Of a stretch of 64,000 bases of DNA, positions 9,148 through 18,445 are shown piece after piece. How positions within the stretch are numbered: the first letter of the stretch is position 1; each line of letters starts with the position of its first letter. Made by a program: the position numbers and the translations under genes. The notes beneath the pieces were generated by a model. It was given only the letters and a program-made list of their open reading frames with translations, did not search any database and was not told where the DNA came from. Source of the stretch: Gemmatimonadota bacterium (GTDB lineage Bacteria > Gemmatimonadota > Gemmatimonadetes > Longimicrobiales > Gaopeijiaceae); the NCBI GenBank assembly GCA_022825135.1, contig JAJDYN010000002.1:18036-82035 (forward strand), given 5' to 3'.

Positions 9148-9732
9148 ATGGCCGAGTCACGCAGAACCTTCCTGAAGCAGTCCGCGGCGACGGTGGCCGT
9201 GGTGTCGTTGCCGGGTTGCGCTCCAACCGCGGCGGAGCGTCCGGACGCGCTCGTTCCGGCCACGCTTCGGGCCGTCGGCGAGGCGGTGCTGCCGGAAGAA
9301 CTCGGCGCGGACGGCCGCGAGCGGTCGGTGGCCGCCTTCGAGCGCTGGTCCGAAGGGCTGGAGCCGGTGGCCGAGATGGCCCATCCCTACCTGGTGCCCG
9401 AGACGGTCTTCACGGGGCCGGATCCGCGGCCCGGCTGGGCCGCGCAGCTGAGCGGGCTGGACATCGAGAGCGGCAAGCGCTTCGGGACCTCGTTTGCCGA
9501 GGTCGGGGTGCCTGAGCGGCGACGGATCCTCGAGCCGCACGTGCGCCGGGCCGGTCCCGACTTCGGCCGGCCGGAGAACGCCGCGCACATCGCGGTCGCG
9601 CTCGCGGCCCACTTCTTCGCCTCCCCGATCGCGACCGACCTCTGCTACGGACGGGCCATCGCCAAACAGCAGTGCAGGGGCCTCGCGGGAGCCGGAGACG
9701 AGCCCGCCCCGCTGCCGGGAGCCGCATCATGA
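9148..9732 (+). CDS. Tat-exported gluconate 2-dehydrogenase subunit 3-like protein
   Basis: Tat motif SRRTFLK; small subunit stop overlaps the start of a GMC oxidoreductase (ATGA). Confidence 0.8.
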   Translation: MAESRRTFLKQSAATVAVVSLPGCAPTAAERPDALVPATLRAVGEAVLPEELGADGRERSVAAFERWSEGLEPVAEMAHPYLVPETVFTGPDPRPGWAAQLSGLDIESGKRFGTSFAEVGVPERRRILEPHVRRAGPDFGRPENAAHIAVALAAHFFASPIATDLCYGRAIAKQQCRGLAGAGDEPAPLPGAAS

Positions 9733-11309
9733 GCCAGGTCATCGAGAGCGACGTCTGCATCATCGGAGGCGGCATCAGCGCGGCCATGGTCGCGGAACGT
9801 CTGGCGGAGCGCACCGAGGCGTCCATCACGGTCGTCGAGGCGGGCGGGCGCACGGCTTCCCTCGAAGAGAGAACGGCGACCCGGGCGCGCATGCTCGCGT
9901 ACGGCGAGAACCCCTACCCGAACGACCACATCCCCGGGCAGACCGGCACGGGCGAGATGTACCAGTCGATGGTCCTGGGGGGCGCCGCGATGCACTGGGG
10001 GGGCGCCGTGCCCCGGTATTCGCCGGAGGATTTCCGGGTGCGCTCCCTCTACGGGGTCGGGTACGACTGGCCCATCACCTTCGACGACCTGGAGCCCTAC
10101 TACCAGGAGGCCGAGGAGCGGATGGGCGTCGCGGGGGAGCAGGGCCCGCCCGAGTACGATCCCCGTTCGAAGCCGTATCCGATGCCGCCCCTGCCGCTCT
10201 CCTGGAACCTCGAGCGCATGCGCGAGTGGACGGACGCGGCGGGCATCCCCTTCTGGACCCAGCCGTGGGCGCGCAACACCGAGCCTTGGCAGGGACGCAA
10301 CGTGTGCCGGCGCTGCGACACCTGCGCGGTCTGCCCGACGGGCGCCAAGTACACCCCGGATTTCGCGTTCGACCGCCTGCTCGCCGCCGGGCGCATGCGC
10401 CTTCACGGCCGCACGCTGATTCGCTCGCTCGATCTCGCATCGGGCTCGGACCGCGTCGAGTCGGCCACGGGATTTCATCAGGACGCCCCCGACCAGCCGG
10501 TCGAATTCCGGGCGCGGACATTCGTGCTGGCGGCTGGTCACAGCTGGAGTTCGCATCTCCTTCTGCTGTCCGCCAACAGCCGCTTCCCCAACGGTTTGGC
10601 CAACAGCACGGACAACGTCGGCCGCTACATGACCGGGCACTGGTTCGCCAGCGGCTTCATCGAGCTGCCCATGAGGCTCTACCCGGGGATCTTCCCCAAC
10701 AACAGCCTGCTGTCGCACCGCTTCGCGAGTCCGGGTCCGCTGGACCGCTACCTGCGCCACGACATCCGGCTGTGGGAATCGACCGTGGGCCGCGAAGCCC
10801 GTCTTGCGGCGGACGATGGTCGGGTCCTCTGGGGCGACGAGGTGATGGCGGACTGGCGCGCGCGCACCCGGTCCACCGCGACCGCCCGCATCCGGTCGTA
10901 CTACGACGTGATTCCCACCCCGGAGAGCCGTCTCACCCTCGACTCCGGAATGCGCAACCGCCACGGGGATCCGATGCCGCGCATCGACTACGTCGCGGGC
11001 CGGGCCACCCTCGACCTGGAGCCGCACACCCACGAGACCCTGCTGGGCCGCTTCGACGAGCTCGCGCGCGCGGCGGGCGGGCGCATGATGAGCACGCGGG
11101 CGTCACGCCTGTTCGAGCATCCCGGCGGCGGGTGCCGGATGGGCGACGATCCCTCCACCAGCGTGGTGGACCGCTGGGGACGCACCCACGACCACGAGAA
11201 CCTGTTCGTGGTGGGCGCGCCCACGATCGTCTCCAGCGGCTGCGCCAACGGGACCCTCACCTTCTGCGCGCTGTCGCTGATGGCCGCGGAGGAGATTGCG
11301 AAGGGTTAG
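9729..11309 (+). CDS. GMC-family oxidoreductase (FAD)
   Basis: CIIGGGISAAMVAERLAE; MVLGGAAMHWGGAVPRYSPEDF; C-terminal GGGCRMGDDPSTSVVDRWGRTHDHENLFVVGAPTIVSSGCANGTLT. Confidence 0.93.
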   Translation: MSQVIESDVCIIGGGISAAMVAERLAERTEASITVVEAGGRTASLEERTATRARMLAYGENPYPNDHIPGQTGTGEMYQSMVLGGAAMHWGGAVPRYSPEDFRVRSLYGVGYDWPITFDDLEPYYQEAEERMGVAGEQGPPEYDPRSKPYPMPPLPLSWNLERMREWTDAAGIPFWTQPWARNTEPWQGRNVCRRCDTCAVCPTGAKYTPDFAFDRLLAAGRMRLHGRTLIRSLDLASGSDRVESATGFHQDAPDQPVEFRARTFVLAAGHSWSSHLLLLSANSRFPNGLANSTDNVGRYMTGHWFASGFIELPMRLYPGIFPNNSLLSHRFASPGPLDRYLRHDIRLWESTVGREARLAADDGRVLWGDEVMADWRARTRSTATARIRSYYDVIPTPESRLTLDSGMRNRHGDPMPRIDYVAGRATLDLEPHTHETLLGRFDELARAAGGRMMSTRASRLFEHPGGGCRMGDDPSTSVVDRWGRTHDHENLFVVGAPTIVSSGCANGTLTFCALSLMAAEEIAKG

Positions 11310-12466
11310 CCGGGGATTCCCGCCGGAACATTTTCGCGCCCGGGGCCCGCGTGCTCCTCGAGCCAGTCCGCGAACCTGCGTTCGGGCCGGCCTTCCCAGG
11401 CCCGGCGATGCCAGGCGTCGCTCGCGAGCAGCGAAAAGCCGAGCGTGGCTTCACAGAACACCATCTGCTCGCGCGCGCTCTCCACCTTTCCCCAACTGGT
11501 GGCCTCCTGCAGGGTGGACCCGGACAAGGCCCCGTCACGGCTGTCCGCCACCGTCAGCTGCACGGCGTACCGATGCATCGACACCTCCGCGGGCGCCGCC
11601 GCCCCTGTCCCATCCTCCGAAGCCGCCGCCCGCCCCGAGCCGGCATCGTCCTCCTGAAGCATCTCCGCGGCCACCACGATGTCCTGGGCGAAGTTCTTCG
11701 GAACCCCTCCGCCGAGCATGAGCAGCCCCGAAGCGCGGGAAGCGAGCTTGATCCGGGCGAGCTCGAGGAAGTCCCTCCCCGAATCCAGCGACACCGACTC
11801 GCGCCCCTCGCGCGCGGCCGCGGCCTGGTGCAGCACGATGCCGAACCCGGCGGAGGAGTCGCTGAGGGCGGGCACGAAGACCGGAACCCCCTTCCGGTAC
11901 GCCGAGAGCACCACGGATTCCGACTCGGGGAAGCCCGCATCGAGGAAGCGGCCCATTTCGGTCAGGATCTCACGGGACGAATGCGGGCGCGCGGGAAGCC
12001 CATCGAAGATGCGCCTCATCGTCCGGTCGCAGACGCGCAATTCCCGCTCGTCGATATACGTGTCGTAGATGCGGTCGATGGCCAGCTCGCGCAGCCGTTC
12101 ATCCGGCACCACGGGATGCTCGGGCGAGCCGGGCGCCATGTAGTGCCTGAAGCCGAGGGCCTCGAAGAAGTCCTGATCCACCATGTTGGCGCCCGTCGAC
12201 ACCACCACGTCCACCATGCCGGAGTCGATCAGCGTCACCAGCGCCTTCCCGAGGCCGGCGGACACGAGCGATCCCGCGAGCGTGAGGACGACGGTGCACT
12301 CCCGGTCGGCGAGCATCTCCGAACAGATGTCCGCCGCGCGCGCCAGGTTGCGGGCCTGGATGGCCGTGCGCCGGAACTGGTCGATGACCGGACGGGCGTC
12401 GAACGCACGGATGTCGACGTGCTCCACCGGCCGGCAGAGAAGGTCGCGTCTGGCAGGATCGCTCAC
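11306..12466 (-). CDS. Deoxyhypusine synthase-like protein
   Basis: CTVVLTLAGSLVSAGLGKALVTLIDSGMVDVVVSTGANMVDQDFFEALG; GGGVPKNF (position of the catalytic Lys in DHS); LQEATSWGKV. GTG start assumed; the ORF is open further upstream. Confidence 0.87.
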   Translation of the reverse strand: MSDPARRDLLCRPVEHVDIRAFDARPVIDQFRRTAIQARNLARAADICSEMLADRECTVVLTLAGSLVSAGLGKALVTLIDSGMVDVVVSTGANMVDQDFFEALGFRHYMAPGSPEHPVVPDERLRELAIDRIYDTYIDERELRVCDRTMRRIFDGLPARPHSSREILTEMGRFLDAGFPESESVVLSAYRKGVPVFVPALSDSSAGFGIVLHQAAAAREGRESVSLDSGRDFLELARIKLASRASGLLMLGGGVPKNFAQDIVVAAEMLQEDDAGSGRAAASEDGTGAAAPAEVSMHRYAVQLTVADSRDGALSGSTLQEATSWGKVESAREQMVFCEATLGFSLLASDAWHRRAWEGRPERRFADWLEEHAGPGRENVPAGIPG

Positions 12467-12665
12467 CCGGCCTCCCTGTGCTGCAGACGGTTGGAAGAAC
12501 CGGTAATCTGCCGGAATCCGCTCCGCTTCGATACGGCATTGCGCGTGGCGCTCCGGAATCGGCGGCATTCCTCCATTCCCGGCACTGCCGCGGATGCAGG
12601 AGATTGTCCGGGGCATTCCCCGCTCGAAGCCAACGTCGGCCGGGGGGTTGACGATTCCGCATAAC

Positions 12666-12779
12666 TGCATATCATGTGCATATCACGGTTAGTATGCCAT
12701 TTTGTCAGGTGGGTCTGCCAAAATGTCGGACCGACGACGGATTCCCCTGCGATCCTCTGCCAGAATGTCAGACCGACGA
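12666..12779 (+). promoter_or_regulatory. Putative argR control region: TGCATATCA x2 and three phased TGCCA-NNN-TGTC repeats
   Basis: TGCATATCA at 12666 and 12677 (11 bp apart); TGCCATTTTGTCAGG at 12695, TGCCAAAATGTCGGACCGACGA at 12716, TGCCAGAATGTCAGACCGACGA at 12758 (21 and 42 bp spacing). Confidence 0.5.
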
Positions 12780-13241
12780 ACAGCTCCGGCACAGCGCCGG
12801 GGAGTGATCGCGAGAATCCTGGAGAACCGCGAAGTCGCCAGCCAGGAGGAACTCGTGCGTCTGCTGGGAGAACGCGGGATCGTCGTGACCCAATCCTGCA
12901 TCAGCCGGGACCTGGCCCGGTTGGGAGCGATGAAAGGCGCGGGCGGCTACAGCCTGCGGCCGCTCAACCTCTCGGAGGAGGACCGCCGCACGCTCTCCAG
13001 CTACGCGCGAGCGGTGCACGCGGCAGGTCCGAATCTCACGGTGGTGCGCACCGCGACCGGCGCCGCCCAGCGCATCGCGCTCTTCCTCGACCGGATGGGC
13101 TGGAAGGAGGTTCTGGCGACGCTCTCGGGCGACGATACCATCTTCATCGCGACGCGAAACCGCAGCGAGCAGCGCGCCCTGATGGGCCGGCTGCGACGCG
13201 AAGCCGGCCTGACGGGGCCTCGGAGCGGGGACAATGCGTAG
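12702..13241 (+). CDS. argR: Arginine repressor ArgR (start 12702, 12723 or 12765)
   Basis: RRGVIARILENREVASQEELVRLLGERGIVVTQSCISRDLARLGAMK...; C-terminal SGDDTIFIATRN. Confidence 0.9.
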   Translation: MSGGSAKMSDRRRIPLRSSARMSDRRTAPAQRRGVIARILENREVASQEELVRLLGERGIVVTQSCISRDLARLGAMKGAGGYSLRPLNLSEEDRRTLSSYARAVHAAGPNLTVVRTATGAAQRIALFLDRMGWKEVLATLSGDDTIFIATRNRSEQRALMGRLRREAGLTGPRSGDNA

Positions 13242-14292
13242 CATCGTCATCGACAAGCTGGCGTCCGTGGCCTCGGACCTCGGTGCCGACCGCGAAATCC
13301 GCGTCGGCGACGGCATTCCGAGCGAGGAGGGCGTGATGGTGGCGGTCGAGGTGCTGAACGAGAAGTCCTCCTACAACCAGCTGGAACTGGCCAGCGGACG
13401 CATGGCGCGCGTGCGCCGGGGGGATGTCATCGTGGGCGCGCTGGGCCACCGCAAGGCGCTGTTCGGCTACTCCGGCCACGTCCCCGAGACCACGCGCCCG
13501 GGCGATATCGTGCAGATCCTGAACATGGGCGGCGTGCTGGGAGTATGCGACGCCGTCAACGCATCTCTGGGACAGCCCTTCGATGCGCGGGTGCTCGGGG
13601 TGGTTCTCGAGTTCCCCTATCTCGGCGAGCGCGTGGGCGTCCCCGCACGGGTGGGCGGCGATCCACTGGACACGGGGGTCCGGCTGGAACTGGGGGGAGT
13701 TCCCGTGGTGGCCCTCGCCGGCACCTGCATGAACTCCGGCAAGACGGCGGCGGCCTGCGCGGTGATCGGGCGCCTCCGGCACAGGGGACATGTCGTCGAC
13801 GCCTTCAAGGCAACCGGCGTCTCGCTGCGGCGCGATATCCTGGCCATGGAGGACGCGGGCGCGCGCAACACGTCCATCTTCACCGACTTCGGCGTGGTCA
13901 GCACCGGGCCCGGGAATGCGCCCGGCCTGGCGCGCACCATGCTGCACCGCCTGGCGGCCGAGCGTCCCGACGCGATCGTCTTCGAGCTGGGCGACGGAAT
14001 CCTGGGCGCATACGGCGTGGAAGCCATCCTGCGGGACGACGCGGTGCGCGCAAACATCTCGTGCCTGCTCCTGTGCGCGTCCGATCCGGTCGCCGCCTGG
14101 GGCGGCGCGAGGCTGCTCGAAGAGGAGTTCGGAATGTCTCCTGCCTTCATCACGGGGCCCGCGACCGACAATCAGGTCGGGCTCGACATCATCCGGGAGA
14201 GAACGGGGCTGGAAGGGGTCAACGCCGTGACCCACGGCGCCCGGCTCGGAGACGCCGTAGCCGGCCGCATCGGGTTGGGGGCACATGTCTGA
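13234..14292 (+). CDS. DUF1611 family protein (DgcN-like P-loop protein)
   Basis: VPVVALAGTCMNSGKTAAACAVIGRLRHRGHVVDAFKATGVSLRRDILAMEDAGA; starts inside argR and ends inside argC. Confidence 0.85.
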   Translation: MRSIVIDKLASVASDLGADREIRVGDGIPSEEGVMVAVEVLNEKSSYNQLELASGRMARVRRGDVIVGALGHRKALFGYSGHVPETTRPGDIVQILNMGGVLGVCDAVNASLGQPFDARVLGVVLEFPYLGERVGVPARVGGDPLDTGVRLELGGVPVVALAGTCMNSGKTAAACAVIGRLRHRGHVVDAFKATGVSLRRDILAMEDAGARNTSIFTDFGVVSTGPGNAPGLARTMLHRLAAERPDAIVFELGDGILGAYGVEAILRDDAVRANISCLLLCASDPVAAWGGARLLEEEFGMSPAFITGPATDNQVGLDIIRERTGLEGVNAVTHGARLGDAVAGRIGLGAHV

Positions 14293-15340
14293 ATCGATCC
14301 CCGCCATCGTCCTCGGCGGATCCGGCTACGTGGGCGGCGAGCTGCTTCGCCTGCTCGCGTCCCATCCGTGCATCCGGCCGGCCGCGGTCGTGTCGCGGAG
14401 CCGGAGGCACGAGGCGGTGGAAGCGGTCTTTCCCAACCTGCGCGGTGTGTGGCCGGGCCTGCGCTTCACCGCCATCGACGACCTGCCCGACACGCTCGGC
14501 GACCGCTGCGCCATCTTCTCGACGGCCGCTCACGGAGCCAGCGCGCAACTGGTCGACCGGGCCCTCGGGGCCTGTGAGCAGCGGCAGTGCGTCCCCAGCG
14601 TGGTCGACGTATCCGCCGATTTTCGCTTTCGGGACGCCGAGGCGTACGAAGCCGTGTACGGGATCGAGCACGGCGCCCCGGATCGCATGCAGATGTTCCG
14701 GAGCCTGCTGCCGGAGCACGCCACCATCCGCAAGCCCCGCCACGTCGGCCATCCCGGATGCTTCGCCACCGGGATGCTGCTCGCCACCATGCCGCTGATG
14801 CGCCCCGGGCTGGTCGATCCCCGCCTGATGGTGAGCGCGGTGACGGGGAGCACCGGGGCGGGGCGTGCTCCCAGGCCGACGACCCACCATCCGACCCGGC
14901 ACGCCAACATGTTCGCCTACAAGCCGCTCGCGCATCGCCATGCGCCGGAAGTGGAAGGGATCCTGCGGGCTTCGACCGGCCGAGGCGTTCAGCTGCACTT
15001 CGTTCCGACATCCGGCCCGTTCGCGCGCGGCATCTACATGGTGTTGCATGCGCGGCTGCTCGACGGCGTTGACTCGAGCCAGGTGCGCGACGCCTATGCC
15101 GATCACTATGCGAAGGCGCCCTTTGTGCACCTGGTGGATGCGCCGCCGAGGCTGAAGGACGTGGTGGGAAGCAATCACGCCCGTCTGGCCACCGCGGTGA
15201 ACCGGGGCACGCTGGCGGTTACGGTGGCGCTCGACAACCTGGTCAAGGGCGCGGCCGGAGGGGCGATCCAATGGATGAATGTGCTGCATGAGCTTCCCGA
15301 AACCACCGGCCTGACCACCCCCGCAGCGGCGTGGATGTGA
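14285..15340 (+). CDS. argC: N-acetyl(acyl)-gamma-glutamyl-phosphate reductase
   Basis: AIVLGGSGYVGGELLRLL; DVSADFRFRD; HPGCFATG; AVTGSTGAGRAPRPTTHHPTRHANMFAYKPLAHRHAPEVEG. Confidence 0.93.
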   Translation: MSESIPAIVLGGSGYVGGELLRLLASHPCIRPAAVVSRSRRHEAVEAVFPNLRGVWPGLRFTAIDDLPDTLGDRCAIFSTAAHGASAQLVDRALGACEQRQCVPSVVDVSADFRFRDAEAYEAVYGIEHGAPDRMQMFRSLLPEHATIRKPRHVGHPGCFATGMLLATMPLMRPGLVDPRLMVSAVTGSTGAGRAPRPTTHHPTRHANMFAYKPLAHRHAPEVEGILRASTGRGVQLHFVPTSGPFARGIYMVLHARLLDGVDSSQVRDAYADHYAKAPFVHLVDAPPRLKDVVGSNHARLATAVNRGTLAVTVALDNLVKGAAGGAIQWMNVLHELPETTGLTTPAAAWM

Positions 15341-15395
15341 ACGCGCGGCCCGTGGCTGGCGTCACCTGCTTCAGCCGGCCGGACCGGGCGCCGAG

Positions 15396-16586
15396 ATGAA
15401 CATTCCAGCCCCGACACCCGTTCCGGACGCGCGCGCAGCCGAGGCGCGGCATCTGGCCCGGGTGTACGGCCAGTTGCCGGTGGAGCCGGTATCGGGCCGG
15501 GGCGCATACCTCCGCTGTGCAGACGGGCGCCGGCTGCTCGACCTCTACGGGGGGCACGCGGTGTGCGCGCTCGGCTACGGCCACCCGAAAGTGCTGGAAG
15601 CGGTCCGCAGACAGGCGGGCGAACTGATGTTCACCAGCAACGTGAACGCGCTGCGGGTGCGGGCGCGCGCCGCCGACAGGCTGGCCGAATTCGCGCCGGA
15701 CGACCTGGACTGCGTCTTCTTCGTCAATTCCGGTGCGGAGGCCAACGAGAACGCCCTCAGGCTGGTCTGCAGATTGACGGGCCGCAGGCGGGTGGTCGCG
15801 CTGGAACACGGATTCCACGGCCGTTCGGCCGCGGCCGCCGCCGTGACCTGGCGGGCGCGCGAGCGCTGGTACGGCTTCCCGGACACCCCGTTCGACGTGA
15901 CCTTCGTGCCGCGCGACGACGCGGCCGGGGCGGCCGCCGCAATCGACGACGAGACCGCGGCCGTCATCATCGAGCCCATCCAGGGCATCGCGGGCGCGTA
16001 CGTGCTCGAATCGGACTATGTGCGTGCCCTGCGCGCGGCCTGCGACCGCCACGGCACTTTCCTGATCGCGGACGAGGTCCAGTGCGGGATGGGGCGGAGC
16101 GGACTACCCTTCGCGATCGAGCACGCCGGCGTCGTTCCGGACATGCTGACCACCGCGAAGGCGCTGGGCGCCGGGTTCCCCTGCAGCGCGCTGATCATGT
16201 CACGACCTTTGGGCGATCAGCTGCGAATCGGGGACATGGGGAGCACCTTCGGGGGAGGGCCGCTCGCGTGCGCGGTCATCGAAGCGGTGCTGGACGCCAT
16301 CGACGAGGAAGGGCTGCTGCAGCAGGTGGTGACGCGGGAGCGAGACCTTCGCGCCAGTTGCGTTACGGGGCCCGTGCTCGGGATCCGCGGCCGCGGCATG
16401 CTGCTCGGGCTCGAGTGCGAGACGAGCGCGCGCGAGGTTCGCGATGCGCTTCTGGACCGGGACATCCTCACCGGAACCAGTTCGGACCCGGCATGGCTGC
16501 GGGTCATGCCTCCGCTGACGCTGCGGGCGTCCGAAGCGGCGCAGCTCGCCCAGGCTCTGGGCGCCATTGGGCAGGAGGGCACGTGA
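15396..16586 (+). CDS. argD: Acetylornithine/succinyldiaminopimelate-type aminotransferase
   Basis: DLYGGHAVCALGYGHPKVLEAV; FFVNSGAEANENALRL; FHGRSAAA; LIADEVQCGMGRSG; MLTTAKALGAGFP; GSTFGGGPLACA. Confidence 0.93.
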   Translation: MNIPAPTPVPDARAAEARHLARVYGQLPVEPVSGRGAYLRCADGRRLLDLYGGHAVCALGYGHPKVLEAVRRQAGELMFTSNVNALRVRARAADRLAEFAPDDLDCVFFVNSGAEANENALRLVCRLTGRRRVVALEHGFHGRSAAAAAVTWRARERWYGFPDTPFDVTFVPRDDAAGAAAAIDDETAAVIIEPIQGIAGAYVLESDYVRALRAACDRHGTFLIADEVQCGMGRSGLPFAIEHAGVVPDMLTTAKALGAGFPCSALIMSRPLGDQLRIGDMGSTFGGGPLACAVIEAVLDAIDEEGLLQQVVTRERDLRASCVTGPVLGIRGRGMLLGLECETSAREVRDALLDRDILTGTSSDPAWLRVMPPLTLRASEAAQLAQALGAIGQEGT

Positions 16587-17521
16587 AGCGCCCACGCGCC
16601 GCCGACCGGGGGTTTGCCGGCCTGCGCGCGGCCGCGCCCTACGTGCGTCTCTTCCGCGAACGCATCTTCGTCCTCAAGGTGGGCGGTGAGATCCTCCAGA
16701 ACTCCGGGCGCATCGATGCTCTGATGGAACAGGTGGGGATCCTGAACTCCCTCGGGATCCGCCTGGTTCTCGTGCATGGCGGCGGGCCCCAGTCCACCGA
16801 GCTTGCGCGCCGCCTGGGCCACGAACCCCGCATGGTGGCAGGCCGCCGGGTCACGCGTTCAGAGGACCTGCGCGTCGCCGCCCAGGTCCTGAGCGGCGAG
16901 GTCAACACGGCCCTGCTGGGCGCGTGCCGAAAGGAGGGGATTCGCGCTGTCGGCGTCTCGGGGGTCGACGCCGGCCTGGTGACGGCCACGCGCCGTCCTC
17001 CCGTGCACATGGAGGGCGAGGGTTCGGGTCCCGTGGACTTCGGATTCGTGGGAGACATCGAAGCCGTCGATCCCTCTTCGCTGCACGTCTTCCTGGATCA
17101 GGGGTGGGTGCCGGTCGTAAGCCCGCTTTCGGCGGATGCGGAGGGGCGGCTGCTCAACATCAACGCCGACACCGTGGCGAGCGCGCTCGCGCAGGCGCTT
17201 GAGGCCACGAAGCTCGTTTTCACCATGTCGGCGCCCGGCATCCTCCGCGACGTTGAGGATCCGGCGACACTGATCTCCTACCTGGACCTGGCGGGGCTCC
17301 GCGGGTTGCGGGAGCAGGGCGTGCTCGCCCGGGGCATGCTGGCCAAGGCAGCGGCCATCGAAAGCGCCATCGACGGCGGCGTCCCGCGCGTGCATCTCAT
17401 CTCCGGGAGCGCACGCGACAGCCTGCTGCGCGAGATCTTTACCAACGAGGGCTCGGGCACGCTCGTCGTGCGCAGCGTCGGAACGCTGTCGAGCGACGAG
17501 CAGCAGGCGGGGGAGGGCTAG
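16583..17521 (+). CDS. argB: Acetylglutamate kinase
   Basis: GTGA overlap with argD; FVLKVGGEIL, LVLVHGGGPQSTELARRLG, LLNINADTVASALAQAL, MLAKAAAIESAIDGGVPRVHLISG. Confidence 0.93.
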   Translation: MKRPRAADRGFAGLRAAAPYVRLFRERIFVLKVGGEILQNSGRIDALMEQVGILNSLGIRLVLVHGGGPQSTELARRLGHEPRMVAGRRVTRSEDLRVAAQVLSGEVNTALLGACRKEGIRAVGVSGVDAGLVTATRRPPVHMEGEGSGPVDFGFVGDIEAVDPSSLHVFLDQGWVPVVSPLSADAEGRLLNINADTVASALAQALEATKLVFTMSAPGILRDVEDPATLISYLDLAGLRGLREQGVLARGMLAKAAAIESAIDGGVPRVHLISGSARDSLLREIFTNEGSGTLVVRSVGTLSSDEQQAGEG

Positions 17522-17677
17522 AGGTTTCCCCGGCGGCGAGACGGTGCAGACAGACACGGCGTGCCGGGCCGTGCGGACTTGCCGGGAGCGGCCGTTCTGC
17601 AGAGCCTGCCTTCCCAAGGGCAATGTTGCGGTGTTACACTGAGTTCGGTGTTTATTCGGTTCAGTGAAGGAGGCCAA

Positions 17678-18445
17678 ATGGCAACAGGCACCGGAATCGA
17701 ATGGACGGACGCGACCTGGAATCCGGTCACGGGGTGCACGCGCGTATCGAAGGGCTGCGACAACTGCTACGCGGCGACTCTGGCGAGCAGACTGCTTCGC
17801 GACGCCTATCTGGCACGGACGCCGGTAGTCGATGCTGACATCACGCGCGCAGACCCGTTTGCGGTTCGCATCTGGCCGGAGCGACTCGGCCAGCCGGAGA
17901 GATGGCGCGAGCCGCGAATGATCTTCGTCAACAGCATGAGCGACTTGTTTCATGCTGATGTTCCGGCGGAGTTTGTGCGCGGAATCTTCCGAACGATGCT
18001 CCGGGCGAACTGGCACACCTATCAAGTCCTCACCAAGCGTCCCGCGAGAGCTCTTCGCTTCTGGAAGAGCAACAAGGATCTCTTCGGTGGGGGGCCGTTT
18101 CCCGTGCATATCTGGCTGGGTGCCTCCGTCGAGGATCAGTCGGTGGCCTACAGGGTTCGCCATCTACGTAGTGTTCCCGCGATGGTTCGATTCCTCTCCT
18201 GCGAACCACTCATCGGTCCACTGCGGCTTGACTTGACCGGCATTCACTGGCTGATCGCCGGCGGCGAGAGTGGTCCGGTGAGGCGCCAGATGAAGACCGA
18301 ATGGATCATTCAACTACGTAACCAGTGCCAAACTGCGAATGTACCGTTCTTCTTCAAGCAGTGGGGCGGACGCACTCCGAAGGCGGGAGGCCGGGAGCTC
18401 GAGGGCAGGTTGTGGGATCAAATGCCGAGGGCGGTGGCCGGCTGA
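17678..18445 (+). CDS. DUF5131 / phage Gp37-Gp68 family protein (three-Cys motif)
   Basis: GIEWTDATWNPVTGCTRVSKGCDNCYAATLASRL...MIFVNSMSDLFHADVP...YQVLTKRPAR...GASVEDQ...LSCEPLIGPL...IAGGESG...FFKQWGGRTPKAGGRELEGRLWDQMP. Confidence 0.93.
   Translation: MATGTGIEWTDATWNPVTGCTRVSKGCDNCYAATLASRLLRDAYLARTPVVDADITRADPFAVRIWPERLGQPERWREPRMIFVNSMSDLFHADVPAEFVRGIFRTMLRANWHTYQVLTKRPARALRFWKSNKDLFGGGPFPVHIWLGASVEDQSVAYRVRHLRSVPAMVRFLSCEPLIGPLRLDLTGIHWLIAGGESGPVRRQMKTEWIIQLRNQCQTANVPFFFKQWGGRTPKAGGRELEGRLWDQMPRAVAG

Noticed and set aside
9494-12664. 1056-aa plus-strand ORF
   Set aside because: Out-of-frame with the GMC oxidoreductase and antisense to the DHS-like gene; low-complexity Arg/Gly/Ala content.
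15563-16582. Upstream extension of the argB ORF (15563..17521)
   Set aside because: Lies out of frame within argD; GTG at 16583 with GTGA overlap fits acetylglutamate kinase.
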